64,000 nucleotides of DNA from DATGUN01 sp035301285 (GCA_035301285.1 DATGUN010000007.1:62001-126000), one strand, 5' to 3'; shown: positions 8,932-17,291, counted from the stretch's first letter. Notes: generated from the sequence alone by a model not told the origin. A program made the numbers and translations.

Positions 8932-8960
8932 TTGACACACGGACTACGAATGCATATAAT
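8932..8960 (+). promoter_or_regulatory. Sigma-A promoter of fur
   Basis: A perfect TTGACA (8932-8937), a 17-bp spacer and a perfect TATAAT (8955-8960) lie 30 bp before the fur start. This is the best vegetative promoter in the window. Confidence 0.85.
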
Positions 8961-8990
8961 AAATATGAACCCGAGGGGGAGGGACTTGTC

Positions 8991-9446
8991 ATGGAACATC
9001 GAATCGAAAACATAAAAAAACAACTCCACGCCGAGAGCTATAAGCTGACGCCTCAGAGAGAAGCGACCTTAAGGGTGTTGCTTGAACGTGAAGAAGATCA
9101 TTTAAGCGCAGAAGAGATTTTCTTGTTGGTAAAAGATAAAGCCCCAGAAACCGGACTCGCAACAGTATACCGTGCACTGGAACTGTTATCGGAATTAAAA
9201 ATAGTTGATAAAATCAATTTCGGTGATGGCGTTTCCCGATATGATCTCCGAAAAGAGGGAGCGAAACACTTTCACCACCACCTTGTCTGTATCGAATGTG
9301 GTTCAGTGGAGGAAATCGTCAACGATCTCCTGGAAGATGTGGAAAAAATCGTTGAAGAGGATTGGGGTTTTCAAGTCAAGGATCACCGCCTCACCTTTCA
9401 TGGCGTTTGTAAACAATGTCAAAAAGTCGCCGTTAAAAATGGATAA
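8991..9446 (+). CDS. fur: Ferric uptake regulator Fur
   Basis: 151-residue metal-dependent repressor of iron acquisition genes. The N-terminal winged helix (LTPQREATLRVL, recognition region TGLATVYRALELL) is followed by the dimerisation domain with HFHHH (H93, H95-H97). Four cysteines, C100, C103, C140 and C143, are placed as the structural zinc site of Fur-family proteins. Length and sequence fit Fur better than PerR or Zur, as does the spoIIM-fur-yqzK-xerD gene order. A GAGGGGGAGGG ribosome binding site precedes the ATG. The promoter carries PerR-like operators, so peroxide may control Fur level. Confidence 0.93.
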   Translation: MEHRIENIKKQLHAESYKLTPQREATLRVLLEREEDHLSAEEIFLLVKDKAPETGLATVYRALELLSELKIVDKINFGDGVSRYDLRKEGAKHFHHHLVCIECGSVEEIVNDLLEDVEKIVEEDWGFQVKDHRLTFHGVCKQCQKVAVKNG

Positions 9447-9455
9447 GTCAATTGT

Positions 9456-9485
9456 GCCTTTTTCGAAATCGGAAAAAGGCTTTTT
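9456..9485 (+). terminator. Rho-independent terminator of fur
   Basis: GCCTTTTTC and GAAAAAGGC form a perfect 9-bp stem with a 7-nt loop, followed by TTTTT, just after the fur stop codon. Confidence 0.85.
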
Positions 9486-9542
9486 AAATCTCAAAATATG
9501 TGTCATGATAATATACGAAAGTGGTTTAACCGTGGTGAAATG

Positions 9543-9562
9543 TTTTACATTCAAATGTAAAA
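9543..9562. promoter_or_regulatory. Perfect palindrome between fur and yqzK (operator-like)
   Basis: TTTTACATT-CA-AATGTAAAA has perfect 9-bp arms. It lies after the fur terminator and about 30 bp upstream of a TTGACA that probably starts the yqzK-xerD transcript. It matches no operator I can name with confidence and could bind a dimeric regulator. Confidence 0.4.
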
Positions 9563-9594
9563 AGAGTATTTTTATATTATATGATATGGTAACA

Positions 9595-9625
9595 TTGACA
9601 TTCTATGATTCCCGCTTGATATATG
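9595..9625 (+). promoter_or_regulatory. Possible promoter of yqzK-xerD
   Basis: A perfect TTGACA (9595-9600) is followed after 17 to 19 bp by AT-rich GATATATG. The -10 match is only moderate. Confidence 0.4.
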
Positions 9626-9689
9626 TATAAAGTCATCCTTTTTTGGCATATCTTTTAATAGATACGTTTTTTCCAAAGGAGGATGCAGG

Positions 9690-9896
9690 ATGAGAGGGAT
9701 GATATGGGATGTTTTTAAAATAGCTATCATTTTCATTACGTGTACATGTCTTTTTTATTTTGGCATGCGGATGATGCATGCAGAGTATGAGCAATATCAT
9801 AGATATGACCCGCCCGAAGGTGATGCTGTAAAAGTATTTCATTCCGAAAAAAACTTATTGGAGCGCTTAAGCGTATTTTTTCGATTAGGAGAATAA
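9690..9896 (+). CDS. yqzK: YqzK family small membrane protein (DUF4227)
   Basis: 68-residue protein with one N-terminal transmembrane segment (about residues 7-27, VFKIAIIFITCTCLFYFGM) and a charged cytoplasmic or external tail ending in NLLERLSVFFRLGE. Size, sequence style and position between fur and xerD match the YqzK/DUF4227 family. Function unknown. A GGAGGATGCAGG ribosome binding site precedes the ATG. It ends 5 bp before xerD and is probably co-transcribed with it. Confidence 0.82.
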   Translation: MRGMIWDVFKIAIIFITCTCLFYFGMRMMHAEYEQYHRYDPPEGDAVKVFHSEKNLLERLSVFFRLGE

Positions 9897-9901
9897 GAGA
9901 C

Positions 9902-10801
9902 ATGGAAAAACTGGTTTCGGAACTAGAGGATTTTTTTCATTTTTTGCAAATTGAAAAAGGCCTATCGGAAAACACATTGACATCTTATAGACGGGACTTA
10001 CGACAATATATACAGTACATCAAAACAAATACACACCATTCGAACTGGAACGATGTTAAACGAAATGATATCATCACTTTTTTATATCATGAAAAAGATA
10101 TAGGCAAATCTGCGGCGACGATTGCGCGCTCCATATCATCAATAAGATCGTTTCATCAATTTTTGATCCGTGAACAAATAACGGACCATAACCCTAGCGA
10201 ACATATTGAAACACCAAAAAAAGATCGTAAATTACCCGATGTCCTATCGCCACAGGAAATCGAAACCCTGCTTGCTTTTTCAGATTCAACACCACTGAAA
10301 ATGCGAAACAAAGCCATGCTCGAATTATTATATGGGACAGGGTTGCGTGTAAGCGAGCTCGCTTCGTTAAAAGTAAGTGATTTACATTTAACGATGGGGT
10401 TCGTCCGCTGTTACGGAAAAGGGGCGAAAGAGCGAATTGTCCCCCTCGGTGATTTGGCAAGCAATGCCACGGAAAAGTATTTAGAACAGGGGCGCCCTCT
10501 GCTGCTTAAAAAACAAGCATCAGTACAAACGTTATTTTTGAATCACCACGGCCGCCCATTGACAAGGCAAGGGATATGGAAAGTATTACATAAAGCATGC
10601 CAGGATGCGGGCATCACAAAACGCATTACACCTCACACGCTAAGACATTCATTTGCGTCCCACCTTTTGGAAAATGGCGCCGATTTACGTTCCGTCCAAG
10701 AAATGCTGGGACATGCTGATATTGCGACAACCCAAATATATACCCATGTAACCAAAACAAGGTTGAAAGACATCTATCAGTCTTATCATCCTCGCGCTTA
10801 A
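9902..10801 (+). CDS. xerD: Tyrosine recombinase XerD
   Basis: 299-residue site-specific recombinase that, with XerC, resolves chromosome dimers at dif. The N-terminal SAM-like core-binding domain spans about residues 1-90. The catalytic domain carries all six active-site residues: R149 (GTGLRVSEL), K173, H245 and R248 (HTLRHSFASHLL), H271 (LGHADIATTQ) and nucleophile Y280. Chromosomal context next to fur and yqzK matches B. subtilis ripX/xerD, so it is the housekeeping enzyme rather than a phage integrase. Confidence 0.93.
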   Translation: MEKLVSELEDFFHFLQIEKGLSENTLTSYRRDLRQYIQYIKTNTHHSNWNDVKRNDIITFLYHEKDIGKSAATIARSISSIRSFHQFLIREQITDHNPSEHIETPKKDRKLPDVLSPQEIETLLAFSDSTPLKMRNKAMLELLYGTGLRVSELASLKVSDLHLTMGFVRCYGKGAKERIVPLGDLASNATEKYLEQGRPLLLKKQASVQTLFLNHHGRPLTRQGIWKVLHKACQDAGITKRITPHTLRHSFASHLLENGADLRSVQEMLGHADIATTQIYTHVTKTRLKDIYQSYHPRA

Positions 10802-10837
10802 AACAGAGAAAAATGACCAACAAATGGAGGTTTTAAC

Positions 10838-12016
10838 ATGACACACTTCAATCGTGTTTTTTTAATTGTAATGGATTCTGTAGGAATCGGGGAAGCACCG
10901 GATGCCGAAAAGTTCAATGATAAGGGAGCAGATACATTAGGTCACATCGCTGAACATATGAATGGGCTCGATATGCCACATATGGGTGAGTTGGGACTGA
11001 GTAACATCCGCCAAATCAAAGGAATCGACAGGGCTCCCCATCCAAAAGCATATTTCACAAAAATGCAAGAGGCTTCAAACGGAAAGGATACAATGACTGG
11101 TCACTGGGAAATCATGGGATTAAATATTCAAAATCCGTTCCAAACATTTCCGGATGGTTTTCCTGATGAACTGATCAAGGACCTTGAAAACAAATCGGGG
11201 CGTAAAGTACTCGGAAACAAACCAGCATCCGGAACCGTCATATTAGACGAATTGGGTGAAGAGCATATGGAAACCGGTCATATCATTGTCTATACATCAG
11301 CCGATTCCGTCCTGCAAATTGCGGCACATGAAGAAATCGTACCATTGGACGAGCTCTATCACATTTGTGAAATAGCAAGGGAATTGACCCTTCAAGACCA
11401 ATACAAGGTAGGTCGTGTCATTGCCAGACCATTTGTCGGTAAGCCAGGGCATTTCGAACGTACGAAAAACAGACATGATTATGCACTTAAACCATTTGGC
11501 AGAACCGTCATGAATGAATTGAAAGATGATGGCAAAGATGTCATTGCTCTTGGAAAAATAAATGACATCTATGATGGTGAAGGGGTTACAAAAGCGGTCC
11601 GAACGGCTGATAATGATGATGGCATGACGAAAATGCTTGAATCGATGCAAACCGATTTCCACGGTATAAGCTTTTTGAACCTGGTTGATTTCGATGCAAA
11701 ATATGGACATCGCCGGGACCCCATAGGATACGGGGAAGCGCTTGAGGCATTTGATGCAAGACTTCCCGAAATATTGAATCAACTAAGAGAAGATGATCTC
11801 ATCATCATTACCGCCGATCACGGGAATGACCCTATCCATCATGGTACGGATCACACAAGAGAATATGTCCCATTGCTTGTCTATCATACAGGCATCAATC
11901 GTGGAACGGAACTGCCTGTCAGGGATACGTTTGCTGATATAGGTGCAACAATTGCCGACAACTTTCAAGTGACAGCACCATCATATGGAAAAAGTTTTTT
12001 GAACGATATTCAATAG
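10838..12016 (+). CDS. deoB: Phosphopentomutase
   Basis: 392-residue alkaline phosphatase-superfamily enzyme converting (deoxy)ribose-1-phosphate to the 5-phosphate in nucleoside salvage. Metal-site segments are visible: FLIVMDSVGIGEAPDA at the N-terminus, KDTMTGHWE with the phosphorylated threonine, and TADHGNDPIHHGTDHTREYVPLL near the end. Length is the usual one for DeoB (drm). GGAGG lies upstream of the ATG. It heads a three-gene block with punA and pdp, whose products release pentose-1-phosphates that DeoB then isomerises. Confidence 0.95.
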   Translation: MTHFNRVFLIVMDSVGIGEAPDAEKFNDKGADTLGHIAEHMNGLDMPHMGELGLSNIRQIKGIDRAPHPKAYFTKMQEASNGKDTMTGHWEIMGLNIQNPFQTFPDGFPDELIKDLENKSGRKVLGNKPASGTVILDELGEEHMETGHIIVYTSADSVLQIAAHEEIVPLDELYHICEIARELTLQDQYKVGRVIARPFVGKPGHFERTKNRHDYALKPFGRTVMNELKDDGKDVIALGKINDIYDGEGVTKAVRTADNDDGMTKMLESMQTDFHGISFLNLVDFDAKYGHRRDPIGYGEALEAFDARLPEILNQLREDDLIIITADHGNDPIHHGTDHTREYVPLLVYHTGINRGTELPVRDTFADIGATIADNFQVTAPSYGKSFLNDIQ

Positions 12017-12033
12017 AAAGAGGTTGAACATTT

Positions 12034-12852
12034 ATGAGTCATTACAATGAAGCAAGAGATGCCATACGCACTTATACATCTATAGAACCCGAAATCGGTC
12101 TCATATTAGGTTCCGGTCTTGGTGTCATGGCGGATGATATTGAAGATCAAGTCATCATTCCGTATCAAGATATCCCACATTTCCCTAAATCCACCGTAGC
12201 TGGGCATAAGGGCCAGCTTGTCATCGGTACGTTACATGGCAAAAATGTGATTGCGATGCAAGGCCGATTTCATTATTATGAAGGCTACACAATGGAGCAA
12301 GTGACATTCCCTGTTCGTGTCATGAAAAAGCTTGGTATTCATTCACTTCTGATAACAAATGCCGCTGGAGGAATCAATGTAGATTTTTCACCAGGCGATT
12401 TAATGATCATCAAGGACCATATAAACTTTTTCGGGGATAATCCATTAATCGGAAAAAACCAAGATGAGTTTGGACCCCGATTCCCTGATATGTCAGCCAT
12501 TTATGATAAAGAATATATGGGAATTGCTTCAAACTGTGCACAAGAACTTGATATCCGACTGCAGACAGGCGTTTATGCAGGAAATAGCGGACCAACGTAT
12601 GAAACACCCCATGAAATAAAAATGCTTCGTACATTAGGTGGGGATGCAGTCGGCATGTCAACCGTCCCTGAGGCAATAGTGGCAGCACATGCAGGTTTAA
12701 GGATTCTTGGCATTTCATGTATATCGAATATGGCCAGTGGCATACTTGATGAACCATTATCCCATGGAGAAGTGATTGAAACGACAAAACGTGTAGAAAA
12801 ATCTTTTATCAACCTTGTTCATCACATTATAGACAAGATGCCAAATTTATAA
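12034..12852 (+). CDS. punA: Purine nucleoside phosphorylase (trimeric, PunA type)
   Basis: 272-residue enzyme that splits inosine and guanosine with phosphate. Family signatures include LILGSGLG near residue 28, the phosphate-binding VAGHKGQLVIG, GRFHYYEGY, and ITNAAGGIN, all typical of the low-molecular-weight PNP class rather than hexameric DeoD. The purine-site segment YAGNSGPTYETPHEIK and AVGMSTVPEAI are conserved. Starts 17 bp after deoB with AAGAGG as ribosome binding site and continues into pdp; co-transcription is likely. Confidence 0.94.
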   Translation: MSHYNEARDAIRTYTSIEPEIGLILGSGLGVMADDIEDQVIIPYQDIPHFPKSTVAGHKGQLVIGTLHGKNVIAMQGRFHYYEGYTMEQVTFPVRVMKKLGIHSLLITNAAGGINVDFSPGDLMIIKDHINFFGDNPLIGKNQDEFGPRFPDMSAIYDKEYMGIASNCAQELDIRLQTGVYAGNSGPTYETPHEIKMLRTLGGDAVGMSTVPEAIVAAHAGLRILGISCISNMASGILDEPLSHGEVIETTKRVEKSFINLVHHIIDKMPNL

Positions 12853-12865
12853 TAGGGGGATATAT

Positions 12866-14179
12866 ATGCAAATGTATCAAATCATTGCCAAAAAACGCGA
12901 TGGACAGGAATTGACACAAGAAGAAATCGATTATGTCGTGAAAGCCTATACAGAAGAAACGATTCCAGATTATCAGGTAAGCGCATTATTGATGGCCATC
13001 TATTTCCAAGATATGACACCTGGAGAACGTACAACTTTGACTGCTGCAATGGTAGACTCGGGTGATAAAATCGATCTGTCTGCTATCGATGGGATTAAAG
13101 TCGATAAACATTCCACGGGCGGCGTTGGTGATACCACAACATTGATTCTCGCACCACTGGTCGCATCGCTCGGTGTACCGGTCGCAAAAATGAGCGGAAG
13201 AGGGCTGGGACATACAGGGGGTACAATTGATAAACTGGAATCAATCCCGGGCTTTCATATCGAACTGACAAACGAAGAATTCATCGACAACGTGAACAAA
13301 CATAAAGTTGCTGTTGTCGGCCAATCAGGTAATTTAACACCTGCAGATAAAAAGTTTTATAGTTTACGTGATGTTACAGCTACCGTGAATTCCATTCCGC
13401 TTATTGCCAGTTCGATTATGAGCAAGAAAATCGCCTCCGGTGCAGACGCAATAGTACTGGATGTAAAATGTGGTGCAGGCGCCTTTATGAAGCAAAAAAA
13501 AGATGCAACAGAACTGGCAAATGCGATGGTCGATATTGGCAATAATGTCGGCAAAAAAACAATGGCTGTCATTTCCGATATGAGTCAACCCCTTGGGAAT
13601 GCAATCGGGAATTCACTTGAAGTAAAAGAGGCGATTGCCACCTTAAATGGGCAAGGTCCAGATGATTTAACCGAGCTTTGTCTCACATTGGCCAGCCAAA
13701 TGGTTGTTCTTGGTCAAAAAGCAAAAACACTTGATGAAGCAAGATCATTACTGGAAGACAACTTACATAATGGTAAAGCGCTCAATCAATTTAAAACATT
13801 CATCCAAGCCCAGGGTGGTGATGCAGCAGTCATTGATCGACCTGATGAATTACCGACGGCACGTCATCAAATAGAATGGACAGCTGAATCAGCCGGAAAT
13901 ATTGAAAGCATCGATGCAAATGACATCGGTCAAGCCGCTATGTTACTTGGAGCCGGTCGACAAACAAAAGATTCCGATATCGACTTGGCTGTTGGCATTG
14001 TGCTCAACAAAAAAGTAGGGGATGCTGTTAAGAAAGGTGACGTACTGCTGACGATCCACGCCAACCAAAAAAATATCGATTCAGTGCTTTCCTACTTACA
14101 AAAAGCGATTGTAATAACAGACAAACCAGTTAAAAAACCCCAACTGATCCATGACACAATAACAGATATCAATAAATAA
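12866..14179 (+). CDS. pdp: Pyrimidine-nucleoside phosphorylase
   Basis: 437-residue enzyme that phosphorolyses uridine and thymidine. The signature region KVDKHSTGGVGDTTT (phosphate and potassium site), the glycine loop AKMSGRGLGHTGGT and the serine-rich SSIMSKKIASGADA are all present, followed by the C-terminal alpha/beta domain with AVGIVLNKKVGDAVKKGD. Length agrees with B. subtilis Pdp. It follows punA after 13 bp. In B. subtilis pdp lies elsewhere with dra and nupC, so its placement behind deoB-punA is a rearrangement that groups three salvage steps. Confidence 0.94.
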   Translation: MQMYQIIAKKRDGQELTQEEIDYVVKAYTEETIPDYQVSALLMAIYFQDMTPGERTTLTAAMVDSGDKIDLSAIDGIKVDKHSTGGVGDTTTLILAPLVASLGVPVAKMSGRGLGHTGGTIDKLESIPGFHIELTNEEFIDNVNKHKVAVVGQSGNLTPADKKFYSLRDVTATVNSIPLIASSIMSKKIASGADAIVLDVKCGAGAFMKQKKDATELANAMVDIGNNVGKKTMAVISDMSQPLGNAIGNSLEVKEAIATLNGQGPDDLTELCLTLASQMVVLGQKAKTLDEARSLLEDNLHNGKALNQFKTFIQAQGGDAAVIDRPDELPTARHQIEWTAESAGNIESIDANDIGQAAMLLGAGRQTKDSDIDLAVGIVLNKKVGDAVKKGDVLLTIHANQKNIDSVLSYLQKAIVITDKPVKKPQLIHDTITDINK

Positions 14180-14190
14180 TGTTATCTAGA

Positions 14191-14305
14191 ACCGGGACAA
14201 AAGTGTTTTATCGAAGATGGGCGAAAAATGAGCATCGACTCCACTTTTTCTCTAAAATGACGTCTTATCTTCAGGAATGAAACACAATGATATGTCCCGG
14301 TTTTT
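14191..14305 (+). terminator. Long nested hairpin and terminator after pdp; possible structured RNA
   Basis: Outer arms ACCGGGACA (14191-14199) and TGTCCCGGT (14293-14301) are perfect 9-bp complements followed by TTTT. The approximately 93-nt interior folds further in the same register: GTGTTTT with GAAACAC, GAAGAT with ATCTTC, and GAAAAA.GAG with CTC...TTTTTC. It is much larger than an ordinary terminator; see findings. Confidence 0.7.
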
Positions 14306-14384
14306 CGCTGCAAATAGATACTCCTTGACTTCATCATCTAATAAAATACATCACAAATCATCCCATTTCTTTTTTTAGATAGTG

Positions 14385-14414
14385 GTTATAAATCCCTCCA
14401 ACAATGGAAATAAT
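14385..14414 (+). promoter_or_regulatory. Sigma-F (or sigma-G) promoter of dacF-spoIIA
   Basis: GTTATA, a 15-bp spacer and GGAAATAAT. The -10 fits the sigma-F pattern GGnnAnAnT at every defined position. In B. subtilis dacF and the spoIIA operon are transcribed from a forespore promoter at this location. Confidence 0.6.
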
Positions 14415-14443
14415 GAATCTATATCAATGTTGGAGGTAAACTT

Positions 14444-15634
14444 ATGAAAAAATATGTTACATCAAGTATTCTACTTATTTTATTACTAGCCTTTACACTA
14501 CCCATAACCAGTTTAGCCACAGAATCAGAAACGACAACAAAAGAAGATGATGATTTAAATCTAGCAACAGATGCAACGTCTGCTGTATTAATGGAAAGAG
14601 ATACTGGCACCATTTTATTTAACAAAAATTCTCATGAACGTCTTCCTCCAGCAAGCATGACAAAACTGATGACATTATTGCTGGTGATGGAAGCCATTGA
14701 TAAAGATCAATTGGCACTGGATGAAATGATCCGTATAAGCGAAAACGCGTCATCCATGGGGGGATCACAGCTTTTTTTAGAAGCTGGTGAGGAAATGACT
14801 GTCGAAGAACTGCTGAAAGGAGTGGCTATCGCTTCAGGGAATGATGCGAGCGTAGCCTTAGCGGAACGCGTTTCGGGAACCGAGGACACTTTTGTGAAAC
14901 ATATGAATGATAAGGCGGATAAACTCGGTTTAAAAGACACGCATTTCGAAAACACAACAGGTCTTCCTGCCAAAAATCACTATAGTTCTGCCCATGATTT
15001 GGCAATGATTTCAAAAGCCCTGCTAACGTACGAATCCATCACTGATTATACATCGATATATGAGGATTATTTGCGGGAAGGCCAAGATAACGAATTCTGG
15101 CTTGTCAATACGAATAAACTCGTCAAATCCTATGATGGTGTAGATGGATTAAAAACGGGATTTACAAATGAAGCCAAATACGGATTGACTGCCACAGCTC
15201 AAAAAAACGAAATGCGAGTCATATCCGTAGTCATGGGGGCGGACAGTCCTAAAAAACGGAACAGCTATACAGCCGATATGCTTGACTATGCCTTTAACCA
15301 ATTTAAAACGAAAAATATTTTTGCAAAAGGTGATCACATCACTTCTTTAAAATTGTTGAAAGCTGAACACCCCACCATCAAAGTTGTAACATCAAATCCG
15401 GTGAGTCTCTTACATCAAACAGGGGAAACAACCGAGGATATATCCACTGACGTGAGCATGGAAGAAGATATTCAAGCTCCTCTTGATAAAGGTGAACAGG
15501 TTGGAACATTAATCGTGAAAAAAGGGGGAGATATCGTTTCCAAGACCCCCCTCATCGTGGAAGAGGCTGTTCATAAAGCATCATTTTTTACTTTATGGAA
15601 ACGAAATATCAAACAAATCGTGAAAAATGATTGA
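14444..15634 (+). CDS. dacF: D-alanyl-D-alanine carboxypeptidase DacF (sporulation)
   Basis: 396-residue S11-family penicillin-binding protein. An N-terminal signal peptide (about residues 1-26) precedes the catalytic domain with SxxK at S71-K74, SGN at 131-133 and KTG at 237-239. A C-terminal beta-rich PBP5-like domain follows, ending in the amphipathic FFTLWKRNIKQIVKND that would bind the membrane. DacF trims cortex pentapeptides in the forespore and so sets cross-linking. Placement directly ahead of spoIIAA-spoIIAB-sigF is diagnostic. A strong GGAGG ribosome binding site precedes the ATG. Confidence 0.93.
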   Translation: MKKYVTSSILLILLLAFTLPITSLATESETTTKEDDDLNLATDATSAVLMERDTGTILFNKNSHERLPPASMTKLMTLLLVMEAIDKDQLALDEMIRISENASSMGGSQLFLEAGEEMTVEELLKGVAIASGNDASVALAERVSGTEDTFVKHMNDKADKLGLKDTHFENTTGLPAKNHYSSAHDLAMISKALLTYESITDYTSIYEDYLREGQDNEFWLVNTNKLVKSYDGVDGLKTGFTNEAKYGLTATAQKNEMRVISVVMGADSPKKRNSYTADMLDYAFNQFKTKNIFAKGDHITSLKLLKAEHPTIKVVTSNPVSLLHQTGETTEDISTDVSMEEDIQAPLDKGEQVGTLIVKKGGDIVSKTPLIVEEAVHKASFFTLWKRNIKQIVKND

Positions 15635-15669
15635 AAACCGTGACGAATTACTTCTTCTTTTGTCGGTAG

Positions 15670-15699
15670 GCAGGAATAACGCTGTGGGATGACGAAATA
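15670..15699 (+). promoter_or_regulatory. Sigma-H promoter of spoIIAA-spoIIAB-sigF
   Basis: GCAGGAATA fits the sigma-H -35 pattern RnAGGAwWW exactly. After 12 bp, GACGAAATA fits the -10 pattern RnnGAATww with one mismatch. It lies 32 bp before spoIIAA in the dacF-spoIIAA gap, the known location of the sigma-H promoter in B. subtilis. Spo0A boxes were not clearly recognised. Confidence 0.65.
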
Positions 15700-15730
15700 G
15701 AATGGCAGGATATTTGAAGGAGGAGAATAA

Positions 15731-16084
15731 ATGGGTTTCACATCTATTTTTGAGGCGAAGGAAAATGTCTTGATTGTTCGTTTATTCGGCGAACTGGACC
15801 ACCATGAATCAGAATCGTTACGACATGAATGGAAAGAGACCATGTATAAAAATGATGTCCAACATGTCCTCTTGAATCTGAAGTCGGTTACGTTTATGGA
15901 CAGTTCGGGACTCGGGGTTATATTAGGCAGGTATAAGGAGGTATTGCAATTAGGAGGCGAAATGGTTGTCTGTTCCGTATCCCCACAGATAAAACGTATA
16001 TTTGATCTATCTGGTTTATTTAAAATCGTACGCCTGGAGGAAAATGAGGAAAATGCTTTATTTACATTGGGGGTAGCATCATGA
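15731..16084 (+). CDS. spoIIAA: Anti-sigma F factor antagonist SpoIIAA
   Basis: 117-residue STAS-domain protein. Unphosphorylated SpoIIAA binds SpoIIAB and frees sigma-F in the forespore. The phosphorylation site is visible as S58 in FMDSSGLGVILGRY, matching the residue number in B. subtilis. GGEMVVCSVSP and LFKIVR are conserved. A GGAGGAG ribosome binding site precedes the ATG. The stop codon overlaps the spoIIAB start (ATGA), indicating translational coupling. Confidence 0.95.
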   Translation: MGFTSIFEAKENVLIVRLFGELDHHESESLRHEWKETMYKNDVQHVLLNLKSVTFMDSSGLGVILGRYKEVLQLGGEMVVCSVSPQIKRIFDLSGLFKIVRLEENEENALFTLGVAS

Positions 16085-16521
16085 AAAATGAAATGGTTGT
16101 AGAGTTTTCCAGTGTCAGCGAAAATGAGTCTTTTGCAAGAGTTGTTATTGGGTCGTTTATATCACAGCTGGATCCGACCATGGATGAATTGACTGAAATC
16201 AAAACCGTTGTATCAGAAGCGGTTACGAATGCCATCATCCATGGGTACAATAATGAGGATCATCATTATATCAAGATGATTTGCGTTCTTTTCGACGATG
16301 AAATGACTTTGACCATACAAGATAATGGAATCGGAATGGACAACATAGAAGAAAAAAGACAACCATTGTATACATCCAAACCTGAACTGGAAAGATCAGG
16401 GATGGGTTTTACCATTATCGAGAATTTCATGGATAAAGTAGAAATTTCTTCACATCCAAATGAAGGAACAAGCGTTCATATGACAAAACAGTTAGCGACA
16501 ACGCGAACGGTGAGCAAGTAG
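16081..16521 (+). CDS. spoIIAB: Anti-sigma F factor and SpoIIAA kinase SpoIIAB
   Basis: 146-residue GHKL-fold serine kinase, the same length as in B. subtilis. The N box (VVSEAVTNAIIHGY) and the ATP-lid motifs DNGIGM and GMGFTIIENFMD are present. SpoIIAB holds sigma-F inactive and phosphorylates SpoIIAA, so the SpoIIE phosphatase decides the outcome. It overlaps spoIIAA by 4 bp and ends 2 bp before sigF, a tight arrangement that fixes the stoichiometry of the switch. Confidence 0.96.
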   Translation: MKNEMVVEFSSVSENESFARVVIGSFISQLDPTMDELTEIKTVVSEAVTNAIIHGYNNEDHHYIKMICVLFDDEMTLTIQDNGIGMDNIEEKRQPLYTSKPELERSGMGFTIIENFMDKVEISSHPNEGTSVHMTKQLATTRTVSK

Positions 16522-16523
16522 AG

Positions 16524-17291
16524 ATGTCGATGGATGTTCATACAACACCTAACAATCGTCGAAAAGAAACACTTACAAATGAACAAGTCAGGGATCTGAT
16601 TTTAAAAAGTCAACAAGGTTCCAAGGAAGCACGTGACACGCTTGTGGAAAAAAATGTCCGTCTCGTTTGGTCTGTTGTTCAACGATTCATCAATAGAGGT
16701 TATGATCCAGATGACTTATTTCAAATCGGCAGTATTGGCTTGATCAAGTCGATAGATAAGTTTGACCTTTCATACGATGTACGATTCTCAACATATGCCG
16801 TTCCGATGATAATCGGTGAAATTCAGCGTTTCATCAGGGACGATGGTACATTGAAAGTGAGCCGTTCCCTAAAAGAAACCGGAAACAGGATCCGTAAAAA
16901 AAGAGATGATCTAACAAAACAATTCGGGAGGTCTCCGACGATTTCTGAACTTGCCGCTGCGCTTGGAATTACAAGAGAAGAAATCGTACATGCAGAAGAG
17001 GCCGGAAAATCCCTTCATTCCATACACGAGACCGTATTCGAAAATGATGGAGATCCCATTACACTGCTCGATCAGATCGCTGAGGAAGATTCAAGATGGT
17101 TTGAAAAAATGACATTGGAAGAGGCAATTCTCGATTTGAGTAAACGTGAACGTTTGATTGTTTATTTACGATATTATAAAGATTGCACCCAGTCAGAAGT
17201 AGCAAGCAGATTGAATATCTCACAGGTTCAAGTATCCCGGCTGGAAAAGAAAATCCTGGAGGAAATGAAAGTACGTATGAACAAAACTTAG
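16524..17291 (+). CDS. sigF: RNA polymerase sigma factor sigma-F
   Basis: 255-residue sigma-70 family factor, identical in length to B. subtilis SigF, directing early forespore transcription. Region 2 carries DDLFQIGSIGLIKSIDKFD and FSTYAVPMIIGEIQRFIRDDG; region 4 carries the helix-turn-helix QSEVASRLNISQVQVSRLEKK near the end. It is the third gene of the spoIIA operon and is followed by a strong terminator. Two adjacent ATG codons (residues 1 and 3) could each start translation; both are close to a weak ribosome binding site, consistent with coupling to spoIIAB. Confidence 0.96.
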   Translation: MSMDVHTTPNNRRKETLTNEQVRDLILKSQQGSKEARDTLVEKNVRLVWSVVQRFINRGYDPDDLFQIGSIGLIKSIDKFDLSYDVRFSTYAVPMIIGEIQRFIRDDGTLKVSRSLKETGNRIRKKRDDLTKQFGRSPTISELAAALGITREEIVHAEEAGKSLHSIHETVFENDGDPITLLDQIAEEDSRWFEKMTLEEAILDLSKRERLIVYLRYYKDCTQSEVASRLNISQVQVSRLEKKILEEMKVRMNKT

